A stretch of DNA of 64,000 bases from Osedax fenrisi (Eukaryota > Annelida > Polychaeta > Sabellida > Siboglinidae), in NCBI GenBank assembly GCA_964019155.1, contig OZ025244.1, forward strand, positions 47,636,469-47,700,468, written 5' to 3'. Each line of letters begins with the position of its first letter. Position 1 is the stretch's first letter. A model generated the notes under the pieces. It saw only the letters and a list, made by a program, of their open reading frames with translations, made no database searches and had not been told where the DNA came from. Shown here piece by piece: positions 35,770 to 46,100 of the stretch. The translations under genes were made by a program, and so were the position numbers.

Positions 35770-36226
35770 TAAATAATATATTATATATATATATAAAATA
35801 ATAATAATTCGTAATATTATAATATTACATTATATTATTATTATTTATAATGAAACTTATCACATTAATAAAGGGGTAATTGTCTTGATAAGAGGCATTT
35901 CTTATATAATTACCCTGACATTAATATTTATTGCATAAATCTGATAATAATAATACTAATAATTAACACACATACACACGCACATACATACACACAAAAA
36001 CACACACACATATATATATATATTTGTGTGTAAATTATTAGTATATACTATATAGTATATACCATATGGTATGATAATATTAAATATATTATAATAATAC
36101 ATTATAATTTTAAATATAGATGTATTAAATTCCCTGGTATTAATATAAAACATAATAAAATATATTTTCTATAGAAATATTGTGTTGTATTTATTTATTT
36201 ATATACAGATGATAGTTGGTTTTATA

Positions 36227-36257
<31 letters not shown>

Positions 36258-37334
36258 CAGATTATAGTTTGTTATAAAAATAGGCTTTCAGGAGATATTA
36301 AAATATATATTATACGTTGTATTGGATAGTAATCCCTTATTGGAAATATAATCATTTCAGTTCTCTATTCGTCACGCAATAAAATCATTCAATGCATTTA
36401 TATCCATTATATACATTGTATACACGTATATAACGATTATGTAAGTTACATGGTGTAAAAAACAATATCAATAATATATACATATAAATGTATATGTAAC
36501 CTACATATAAATGCATATGTAAACATGTATCCATTGAAATCGAATATAATGTATACAGTAACTATTGTACATGCTACCTAAGCAAGTATATATTCATATA
36601 TATATATATATATATATATTAACTTGCATATATGTTATTATTATTACATTATTTCCATGACAATCTGACAATACAAAGACTATAAGCAGATTATATCTGA
36701 TTAAATATCGTATGTTTCAGTTCTATATTATGTTCAATTAATAATTGTTTGAATCGTATCCATTTATATTTCATATTTTAGACTTTCACAAATTTATTAT
36801 ATACAAATAATGTACCTATATTATGAACATATATATAAATTCATATATATATTTATTATTTTAATATTATGTTCATTATTCTATTTGCATTTATGTATAA
36901 TTTGAATATGCTTTCGTATTTAAAAAAAATTATATTTCAGTGTGAATAAGATATAAGTAAACAGGTTATATAGAGTAGCAATAAGACATAGAGATAATAC
37001 ATAGTAGGTTAAGAGATAATGAGATAAGATATAGATATACTGCAATAGATAGTGATAATATATATTTATATTTATATATTAATATATTAGATATAGATGC
37101 ATGAGATTTATATCAACAATAATAGTTAGATATAATATAGAGATAATATATAGCGTTAATTATCGCTATCTATTATAATAGATATATACATAATATATAG
37201 CGATACATATATATGAGATATAGATAATATATAGATATAATATATATAAGAGTTAGAGATAACAAATAATATATAGATATATCATATAGTGATAGAAACA
37301 AATAATATATAGATATATCATATAGTGATAGATG

Positions 37335-37335
<1 letters not shown>
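35770..37335. other. AT-rich intron, simple repeats only
   Basis: Contains a (CA)n-like tract at about 35,965-36,010 and degenerate GAGATAATATATAG repeats at 36,950-37,330. No coding pattern on either strand. Confidence 0.6.
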
Positions 37336-37395
<60 letters not shown>

Positions 37396-37403
37396 AGATA
37401 GAT

Positions 37404-37464
<61 letters not shown>
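37336..37464. repeat. Two long (AT)n tracts
   Basis: (AT)n at about 37,336-37,390 and 37,407-37,464, separated by TATAAAGATAGATTAA. They lie about 95 bp downstream of the TM3 exon in gene direction. Confidence 0.95.
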
Positions 37465-37468
<4 letters not shown>

Positions 37469-37556
37469 TATAGAGATAGGTGATAGTGGTAAAAATAAAT
37501 ACTCCCCTATAGGGCCTAGGTCCTAGGCGCGCAATTCCCCATGTAGGGTGACTAAC

Positions 37557-37691
37557 CGTGGGGTTCTGAGTCTGATGGCGGTAATGGGGTGACATACAGC
37601 CAGATACCTGTCACCGGACATAGCGGTCAATGTGAACGCCCCGGTGAACTGATTCACGCAACTAGCCGCGTAGTAGATCTTGCACGGGATG
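37557..37691 (-). CDS. GPCR exon encoding TM3 and the DRY motif
   Basis: 135 bp. The acceptor is TTTCGATCCCCCCTAG and the donor is G|GTTAGT. The exon starts with one base completing a codon and then reads 44 codons (visible residues 1-44). IPCKIYY holds the TM3 cysteine expected to pair with ECL2. SVNQF-like CVNQFTGAF then leads to SGDRYLAVCHP, the DRY motif plus ICL2, and RTP at the end. It stops after two bases of an Arg codon that the TM4 exon completes, which ties exons 22.7 kb apart together. The exon is far richer in GC than its surroundings. A hAT-like MITE ends 52 bp upstream of its acceptor. Preceding exons (TM1-TM2) were searched for up to 43 kb without success. Confidence 0.88.
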
Positions 37692-37743
37692 CTAGGGGGG
37701 ATCGAAACGGTGTGTTGTTACTTTTAATAAGGTTTGTGACGTG

Positions 37744-37893
37744 TAGGGGCGCTGGAACGATTTTGTATGTATACATACCTATATATAGGGGGGAACATTG
37801 TTCCCATTTTTCCAATCAACAACCAATCAAAATAATTGTGATTGTAAAAGTGGGGGGGGGGGGGTTATGTCCCCCCTGTTGCAGCGCCCCCTA
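37744..37893 (-). mobile_element. hAT-like MITE, copy 2, with perfect 8-bp target duplication
   Basis: 150 bp with ends TAGGGGCGCTGGAACGA and, in reverse, TAGGGGGCGCTGCAAC. It is flanked by GTGACGTG on both sides (37,736-37,743 and 37,894-37,901), the 8-bp duplication typical of hAT elements. In reverse it aligns with the copy at 7,802 (shared ATTTTGATTGGTTG and a C/G homopolymer). It inserted 52 bp upstream of the TM3 exon acceptor. Confidence 0.88.
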
Positions 37894-37949
37894 GTGACGT
37901 GTAATATGAGGCGGTGAAAATAGTATAGGCTACACGAAGTAGGCTCGCG

Positions 37950-37952
<3 letters not shown>

Positions 37953-38000
<48 letters not shown>
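37953..38000. repeat. (AT)n microsatellite
   Basis: About 48 bp of pure AT dinucleotide. Confidence 0.95.
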
Positions 38001-38403
38001 TAGGGTACAAGATATACTACGTGAGGCCAGTAGAGGCTAGTTAGGTATTAAGTTATAACTGGGGTGGCTAGGGGATTTCATGTTCGATAAAATCACCAGG
38101 GTCCCGTGTAAAAGGTATACGTAGTGGTGACTACGATATCAGGGGTAATAAGGGTGGGGTGGGAGGGGGTCCCGTCACAATTTTTCAAATATACATTTTT
38201 AAATAAATAATAATAAAATTTATTAAAATAAAAATAAACGTCGTAAAATATAAAATTTCATAAATATATTCTCAAACAACTATGAAACCGATTCACAGCA
38301 CAGTGGAATACGTTAGGAATGATTGTATATTTAGTGGGTTTAATTAGGGCGCGTCTTAGTGGGTTTAATTAGGATGCGCACGTATACACATGCTATACTG
38401 TAG

Positions 38404-38900
38404 AGTAGTGCTGTAAATAAACTCGGACAGTTCGAACAAGTATCTAACAGTATCGAACTTTGAAAAATAAATCCATTTCGAACTTCACAAATGTTGAACT
38501 TATGACTTTCGAACTTCGAACTTTGAATTCAATTATCGAACTTTCGAAATTCTAACTTTTTATGCAATTATCGAACTTGCGATCATATATTTGATAATAT
38601 CATTAATTTTGATATGTAAACTTAATTGATATTTAACAATACATTGTAAATGATTGTGTAAATAAATCATAGAATATATTTATATTATTTGTATATTTTA
38701 GAAAATAAACTTTAAGTCTCAATTTGGTTTGAGCCCATTACGTAATAGTCTTGGTTCGTTTTTTGCTTGTAGAGTAAAAGTCTCGGGTAAGTATCATTTA
38801 CCCAAAGAAACGTCTCCATTAAAATGATTGTCATAATTTATATACAAGTATCGATACTTCAAAAATGTTGTTCGAACGAGTATCGATACTTCAAAAAGTG
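38404..38900. mobile_element. Possible DNA transposon relic with TTCGAAC and GTATCGATAC repeats
   Basis: Starts AGTGCTGTAAATAAACTCGG, like a hAT end. Six to eight TTCGAAC(TT) motifs follow between 38,431 and 38,583, then two palindromic AAGTATCGATACTTCAAAAA-like blocks at 38,846 and 38,878. The repeated palindromes look like transposase-binding subterminal repeats. No matching right terminus was found, so the limits are approximate. Confidence 0.35.
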
Positions 38901-39382
38901 AGTTCATTTACAAAGCTATACGATATAGTGACGTATACACGCATGCATTTCTACATGGTGCACCGCACACTGCGTGCATCGTACATCTCCACACACACAC
39001 GCCCGCGTGAACACGTGACTCGCATCTATCCTCGGATACGATACGCCTCCCCAAATGTATTAATTATTAATTATTATTTAATCGATAGCCATCGTACTAT
39101 AACTCTACGCGGTTGGCTCTCATTAATTAGCGAGAATCGACGAGATACAATCGTAACGATCACGTGACCTATTGACCTATAACCTTTACGTAATAGTTAT
39201 GTAATACGTGATGTAATGGGCGATGTTACGCGTGATTATAAATTGTTACTATATACATAGTCTAGGAGTTCCGAATTGATACGTTGTATGTGATTTACGG
39301 ATAGTACACGTTCCGAGTATTACTATTATGACAGGACGATTATGTTTATGATTTAATAGTATATAATAGATACTATGTATCT

Positions 39383-39385
39383 ATA

Positions 39386-39452
<67 letters not shown>
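39383..39452. repeat. (AT)n microsatellite
   Basis: About 70 bp of AT dinucleotide between two copies of AGATA(C)TATGTATCTATATA. Confidence 0.95.
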
Positions 39453-39458
<6 letters not shown>

Positions 39459-39496
39459 AGATATATGTATCTATATATACTCTAATAGATACTATA

Positions 39497-39572
39497 TATA
39501 AGCTTTTCTCGATATGCTTTAGCTTCTACAAAAACCCTGGTGCAAACCTAAAATCTGATAATAATCTGATAA
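39497..39572. repeat. Dispersed repeat, copy 1
   Basis: TCTCGATATGCTTTAGCTTC then TACAAAAACCCTGGTGCAAA and ATCTGATAATAT. The same string with a few changes is at 40,933-40,998, and a partial piece (GTAATTGTCTTGATAAG) is at 35,876. Family unknown. Confidence 0.6.
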
Positions 39573-39662
39573 TATATAGATACATCTATGTTTATCACAA
39601 ACTCTTTGATATTTGTGTTCATCTTCAATGAGATTATTAGAGGATAAATTATAGCCTATAGG

Positions 39663-39667
<5 letters not shown>

Positions 39668-39716
<49 letters not shown>

Positions 39717-39729
39717 GTTATTACTATAC

Positions 39730-39766
<37 letters not shown>
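39668..39766. repeat. (AT)n tracts
   Basis: Two AT tracts, about 39,668-39,713 and 39,736-39,766. The outer flanks carry inverted TATAGGCTATA and TATAGTATAC palindromes. Confidence 0.9.
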
Positions 39767-39769
<3 letters not shown>

Positions 39770-39942
39770 AGTATACTTACTACCTACTATATATAGTAGG
39801 TATACTATTGTAGGTAAATACGATATTAAGTATTATTGCAGTACCACCTGGGCATAGTTCATACTAAGTTCATACTAAGTTTTAATGAATGTAATTTCAA
39901 TCCATTATTAATACATTTAACATATTAATAATACCATTCAAT

Positions 39943-39980
<38 letters not shown>

Positions 39981-40129
39981 CATAATATGTATTACATAGG
40001 TATACTTATACCTATATATACACATATTTATAATTATAAATTATTTATGAAACGTTTGTATAACAACTTGTTATCTTCATACTCAGTATACTTATAATCT
40101 TTATATTATTTATTTTTAAATGTAATCTT

Positions 40130-40575
40130 TTATCTTGAATATTCTCTAGTATGGTATTTTATACTAAGATCCACTTTTTATATGTATTCTTATTTTTAAT
40201 TTATTGACGTTTATGTAAACATTAAATTAAAAAAATAGAATACCATTTCGTGTTTAATTTTACATACTTTTATTTTTCGGCATTAATAATATTATTTTAC
40301 TGAACTTTTGTATTTTATATTTGAATTCACTTCCTTGTTTTCGTTCTTTTTAATTATTGACGTTTATGTAAAAATAAAAAATAAATTAAATACCATTTTG
40401 TATTTTTATTAACATTTTTTTATTTTTCTCTACTTTATTTTCCTTCCTGACTACTAATATTATTTTACTTTATTGTTAATAACATAAACATATTTTATTG
40501 AATCTTTTTCATTAATATTTGAATTTACTCCATTGTTTTCATTCTTCTTATTGACTTTTATTTATATAAATTAAA
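40130..40575. repeat. Diverged tandem repeat, about 160-190 bp unit
   Basis: TTATTGACGTTTATGTAAA occurs near 40,202 and 40,357, and a shortened form near 40,549. Each is preceded by TTC(A/G)TTCTT(T/A)TTAA-like sequence. AATACCATTT(C/T)GT and TAATATTATTTTACT recur within each unit. No open frame. Confidence 0.65.
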
Positions 40576-40932
40576 CTTATTAGCTTAAAATAGCTGATTA
40601 ACAAAAATTGTTATTTAAAAAAAATATATATATAAATAACAAATTGCATATAACCTTTTTTATCATCTTTCTGAATGTACTTTTTGTTCTGTTTTATTCT
40701 TTTTTATTTTATTTAAACTATTTTATTTTTTATTTATATTTAAGTCATTCTTATATTATACTTATTATTTATTTATAAATAATTAAATGATGAATGTATA
40801 ATTTTATGGCAAGTTCAAACAATTTATATTATTTTCTAATATATTCATTGTATCTATATAAACAGGAAGTACATTATTATTTTATTTTCTTTTATTTATA
40901 TAGTTTGTTTGGAATTGCTTTTAAAATTAAGG

Positions 40933-40998
40933 GTAATTGTCTCGATAAGCTCTAGTTTCTACAAAAACCCGGGTATAAACCTATCTCTGATAATATAG
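40933..40998. repeat. Dispersed repeat, copy 2
   Basis: TCTCGATAAGCTCTAGTTTC then TACAAAAACCCGGGTATAAA and TCTCTGATAATAT, matching the copy at 39,497. Confidence 0.6.
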
Positions 40999-41261
40999 TG
41001 AATACAGTCAATAATGTATAGGTTTTATTTATATATGAATATAACCTATAATTAATATCAAATTAAAACATTTACAATTGTGTTATATTTAGTTAACTAG
41101 ATAGACTAGAACATAGGTTTATGTTACATTAGTTATAAATAAATAAATATATTTTAATAATATAATGTAAAATATAAGTTATACCTAAATATTCGAATAT
41201 CTCGAAAATTATATTTCACGAATATTTGTTATAAATATATTACTAGATAATCTTATTATTG

Positions 41262-41319
<58 letters not shown>
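41262..41319. repeat. (TA)n at the 5' edge of a LINE fragment
   Basis: About 58 bp of TA dinucleotide, ending where LINE coding sequence begins. Confidence 0.95.
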
Positions 41320-41322
<3 letters not shown>

Positions 41323-41985
41323 CTAAACGGACTTGTCGATGTGGATGCAACTGATATCTTTGATCTATATAGCAACAATTGCAGAGGGCCTAAAGTGACG
41401 ATACGAAAGAAAAAGTGTAGAACAAACACCCATCTGCATTATTTTGGAAATAGAGTTTGCTCATCCTGGAACGCGTTACCTTTTACAGTTACATCTTGTA
41501 AAAACGTAACACTCTTCCTTGAAAAATTAATTCACACCAAATGTATCAATCATGTTATTGTTATTACGTATTAATTGTACCAATATATAGTATTTGATAT
41601 TATGCTTGCTGTCATCAGTTTAAGGTAGCTTAACGCTAGGAGACATCAATCAAATTACATACTAGGGACTCATCCACCCTTAGGAATTGATACATCCCAT
41701 ATGGGCCTTGCCAACCCGAGACCTTCGGTTTTGTTACCTCTCCTGTTTGACAACTTGCACTATCGGATACTATATATTGTCTCAACGGCTCGTATAGTCC
41801 AATGTTTAATTTTTATTTTACTTCTCCGTTTATTTCTTGTTTTTTGTATCGTGTCGTTTTGTCTTACTGTTATCACATTTATATATTTTGTTTATATATG
41901 TTATATAATTATATGTTTATATATAATTATAACTTTTTTATATATAAACAGTAATTCAATAAACTTTTGATCTATCTATCTATAT
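41323..41985 (+). pseudogene. Non-LTR LINE 3' end: C-terminal RT fragment plus 3' UTR
   Basis: Codons from about 41,323 read NGLVDVDATDIFDLY, then RGPKVTIRKKKCRTNTHLHY, FGNRVCSSWNALP and LFLEKL, ending at TAA 41,572. This is the usual C-terminal end of many invertebrate LINE RTs (RGH.YKL, RTN...FFSNRV...WN.LP, F...L). A 3' UTR of about 390 bp follows, with AATAAA at 41,958 and a GATCTATCTATCTATA tail. It belongs to a different family from the other LINEs here, judging by the tail and C-terminus. The 89-codon frame at 41,701 lies in the UTR and is not a gene. Confidence 0.75.
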
Positions 41986-42761
41986 GTATATTTAAATATT
42001 ATCTATATTTTTAATGAATTATCTAGATACTTTAGAAGCTATAGATTATAGCATAATGTTCTCCGATGTTCCTACAATAGAAACTATTATATTATCATAC
42101 AATATCAATTTAATATTATATATTATATTTAATATTATATTACTCTATAGAACATTATATTATTAAAATATTCATGCAGATAATTATGATGTATATAAAA
42201 AAACATAATAAGTATATATCTATAGGTTAAACATGCGATTATAATAAATACAGTATGTCATTAGTTGTCAACACTTATAAGCAACTATACGCGTAAGGTT
42301 ACTCATGGAATATTAATGAGGTAGGTAGGTACCTAAGCATTAGAACATATACTTAATTATACATGATTAATTTGACTGTATTCATTTGTAATTTTCATTA
42401 GTCATTGGATATTATGCGAAATTCAATTAGATAAAAACATAAAAAATACACCATTACGAGTGAAATTATATCCAACCCAACCAAATATAACACCAACAAA
42501 CTTATATTAATATAATGATACATGATTGACGAGCAATGCACATCGTGCACATTGGAACAATGTCCACGTTAAAGTACATCCCAGTAATAATGGTGTCGCT
42601 ATGTCATGCGCGTGTTATCATAGATTTGTATTTAATGGTAAATTATCAACACGGGTATATCACCCTCACATAATATTATACACAGTAACATTATACACAT
42701 AACACACACACACACACTCTTATATATAATATAAAGTGTAATTGTCCTATAAAGGATAATA

Positions 42762-42830
<69 letters not shown>

Positions 42831-43181
42831 CTTTAATACCTGTATACACTTTATATCGGATATATATATATATGTATATATATTATATCAGAATTATTAA
42901 GAGGAGTTATTCCGAGATAGCTGGCACTTTTCTATGAAGGGAACTACAAATGTTACCAACACAGTCTCTTCTACTGTACAGTATACACACAATGTACTAG
43001 AGCTAGCCTGTGTACACATAATATACAGTGTACACACATACTCGCTATAGTCACGTGTTCAAGGGAGGGAGGCATGTTTACACATCGGGTAGCGGCCATT
43101 GCGTAATTAGCGAGTACGCATGTCTCCTTTACCAGTTAGGCTATATGCTATATGATACGAGTGTGTGGTAATTGGCAATAT
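41986..43181. other. Unique DNA left of the giant minisatellite
   Basis: AT-rich, with (AT)n at about 42,761-42,830. The last 280 bp (42,900-43,181) is less AT-rich. On the minus strand a 42-codon ATG frame (MAATRCVNMPPSLEHVTI, near 43,096) is followed by a possible GTATGTG donor, but nothing else supports an exon. Confidence 0.4.
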
Positions 43182-46100
43182 GGGTTGTAGTAACAGTAGT
43201 GGGGGTTGTAGTAACAGTAGTGGGGGTCGTAGTAACAGTAGTGGGGGTCGTACTAACAGTAGTGGGGCTGTAGTAACAGTAGTGGGGGCTGTAGTAACAG
43301 TAGTGGGGGTCGTAGTAACAGTAGTGGGGGTCGTAGTAACAGTAGTGGGGGTCGTAGTAACAGTAGTGGGGGTCGTAGTGGGGGTGGTAGTAACAGTAGT
43401 GGGGCTGTAGTAACAGTAGTGGGGGTCGTAGTAACAGTAGTGGGGGTTGTAGTAACAGTAGTGGGGGTCGTAGTAACAGTAGTGGGGGCTGTAGTAACAG
43501 TAGTGGGGGTCGTAGTAACAGTAGTGGGGGCTGTAGTAACAGTAGTGGGGCTGTAGTAACAGTAGTGGGGGCTGTAGTAACAGTAGTGGGGGTCGTAGTA
43601 GCAGTAGTGGGGCTGTAGTAACAGTAGTGGGGGCTGTAGTAACAGTAGTGGGGGCTGTAGTAACAGTAGTGGGGCTGTAGTAACAGTAGTGGGGCTGTAG
43701 TAACAGTAGTGGGGGTCGTAGTGGGGGTGGTAGTAACAGTAGTGGGGGTCGTAGTAACAGTAGTGGGGCTGTAGTAACAGTAGTGGGGGTCGTAGTAACA
43801 GTAGTGGGGGCTGTAGTAACAGTAGTGGGGGCTGTAGTAACAGTAGTGGGGGTCGTAGTAACAGTAGTGGGGGTCGTAGTAACAGTAGTGGGGGCTGTAG
43901 TAACAGTAGGGGGGCTGTAGTAACAGTAGTGGGGGTTGTAGTAACAGTAGTGGGGGTTGTAGTAACAGTAGTGGGGGTTGTAGTAACAGTAGTGGGGGTT
44001 GTAGTAACAGTAGTGGGGGTTGTAGTAACAGTAGTGGGGGTCGTAGTAACAGTAGTGGGGGTCGTAGTAACAGTAGTGGGGGCTGTAGTAACAGTAGTGG
44101 GGCTGTAGTAACAGTAGTGGGGGCTGTAGTAACAGTAGTGGGGGCTGTAGTAACAGTAGTGGGGGCTGTAGTAACAGTAGTGGGGGCTGTAGTAACAGTA
44201 GTGGGGGTCGTAGTAACAGTAGTGGGGGTCGTAGTAACAGTAGTGGGGGTCGTAGTAACAGTAGTGGGGGTCGTAGTAACAGTAGTGGGGGCTGTAGTAA
44301 CAGTAGTGGGGGCTGTAGTAACAGTAGGGGGGCTGTAGTAACAGTAGTGGGGCTGTAGTAACAGTAGTGGGGGTCGTAGTAACAGTAGTGGGGGTTGTAG
44401 TAACAGTAGGGGGGCTGTAGTAACAGTAGTGGGGCTGTAGTAACAGTAGTGGGGCTGTAGTAACAGTAGTGGGGGTGGTAGTAACAGTAGTGGGGGTAGT
44501 AGTAACAGTAGTGGGGGCTGTAGTAACAGTAGGGGGGTCGTAGTTACAGTAGTGGGGCTGTAGTAACAGTAGTGGGGGCTGTAGTAACAGTAGTGGGGCT
44601 GTAGTAACAGTAGTGGGGCTGTAGTAACAGTAGTGGGGGTCGTAGTGGGGGTGGTAGTAACAGTAGTGGGGGCTGTAGTAACAGTAGTGGGGCTGTAGTA
44701 ACAGTAGTGGGGGTCGTAGTAACAGTAGTGGGGGTAGTAGTAACAGTAGTGGGGGTCGTAGTAACAGTAGTGGGTGTCGTAGTAACAGTAGTGGGGGTCG
44801 TAGTAACAGTAGTGGGGGTTGTAGTAACAGTAGTGGGGCTGTAGTAACAGTAGTGGGGGTCGTAGTAACAGTAGTGGGGGTCGTAGTAACAGTAGTGGGG
44901 GCTGTAGTAACAGTAGTGGGGGCTGTAGTAACAGTAGTGGGGGTCGTAGTAACAGTAGTGGGGGCTGTAGTAACAGTAGTGGGGGTTGTAGTAACAGTAG
45001 TGGGGGTCGTAGTAACAGTAGTGGGGGCTGTAGTAACAGTAGTGGGGGCTGTAGTAACAGTAGTGGGGGTCGTAGTAACAGTAGTGGGGGTCATAGTGAC
45101 AGTAGTGGGGGTTGTAGTAACAGTAGTGGGGGTCGTAGTTACAGTAGTGGGGGTTGTAGTAACAGTAGTGGGGGCTGTAGTAACAGTAGTGGGGGCTGTA
45201 GTAACAGTAGTGGGGCTGTAGTAACAGTAGTGGGGGCTGTAGTAACAGTAGTGGGGGTCGTAGTAACAGTAGTGGGGGTGGTAGTAACAGTAGTGGGGGC
45301 TGTAGTAACAGTAGTGGGGGTCGTAGTAACAGTAGTGGGGGCTGTAGTAACAGTAGTGGGGGCTGTAGTAACAGTAGTGGGGGTCGTAGTAACAGTAGTG
45401 GGGGTCATAGTGACAGTAGTGGGGGTTGTAGTAACAGTAGTGGGGGTCGTAGTTACAGTAGTGGGGGTGGTAGTAACAGTAGTGGGGGTCGTAGTAACAG
45501 TAGTGGGGGTCGTAGTAACAGTAGTGGGGGTAGTAGTAACAGTAGTGGGGGTCGTAGTAACAGTAGTGGGGGTCGTAGTAACAGTAGTGGGGCTGTAGTA
45601 ACAGTAGTGGGGGTCGTAGTAACAGTAGTGGGGGCTGTAGTAACAGTAGTGGGGGCTGTAGTAACAGTAGTGGGGCTGTAGTAACAGTAGTGGGGGTTGT
45701 AGTAACAGTAGTGGGGGTCGTAGTAACAGTAGTGGGGCTGTAGTAACAGTAGTGGGGGTCGTAGTAACAGTAGTGGGGGTCGTAGTGGGGGTGGTAGTAA
45801 CAGTAGTGGGGGCTGTAGTAACAGTAGTGGGGCTGTAGTAACAGTAGTGGGGGCTGTAGTAACAGTAGTGGGGGTCGTAGTAACAGTAGTGGGGCTGTAG
45901 TAACAGTAGTGGGGGCTGTAGTAACAGTAGTGGGGGTCGTAGTTACAGTAGTGGGGGTCGTAGTGGGGGTGGTAGTAACAGTAGTGGGGGCTGTAGTAAC
46001 AGTAGTGGGGGTTGTAGTAACAGTAGTGGGGCTGTAGTAACAGTAGTGGGGGTCGTAGTAACAGTAGTGGGGGTCGTAGTGGGGGTGGTAGTAACAGTAG

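Noticed and set aside
37589..37894. Plus-strand 101-codon frame
   Set aside because: It is antisense to the TM3 exon and then runs through the hAT-like MITE, ending inside its terminal repeat.
41701..41970. 89-codon plus-strand frame MGLANPRPSV
   Set aside because: It lies in the 3' UTR of a LINE fragment, ends at its polyadenylation signal and has low-complexity Ile/Leu/Tyr composition.
42900..43181. Possible 5' exon of the receptor (ATG frame MAATRCVNMPP near 43,096 with a GTATGTG donor; also CVGN near 42,950)
   Set aside because: No TM1 or TM2 hydrophobic pattern, no partner exon with a matching phase and no conserved motif; too weak to annotate.
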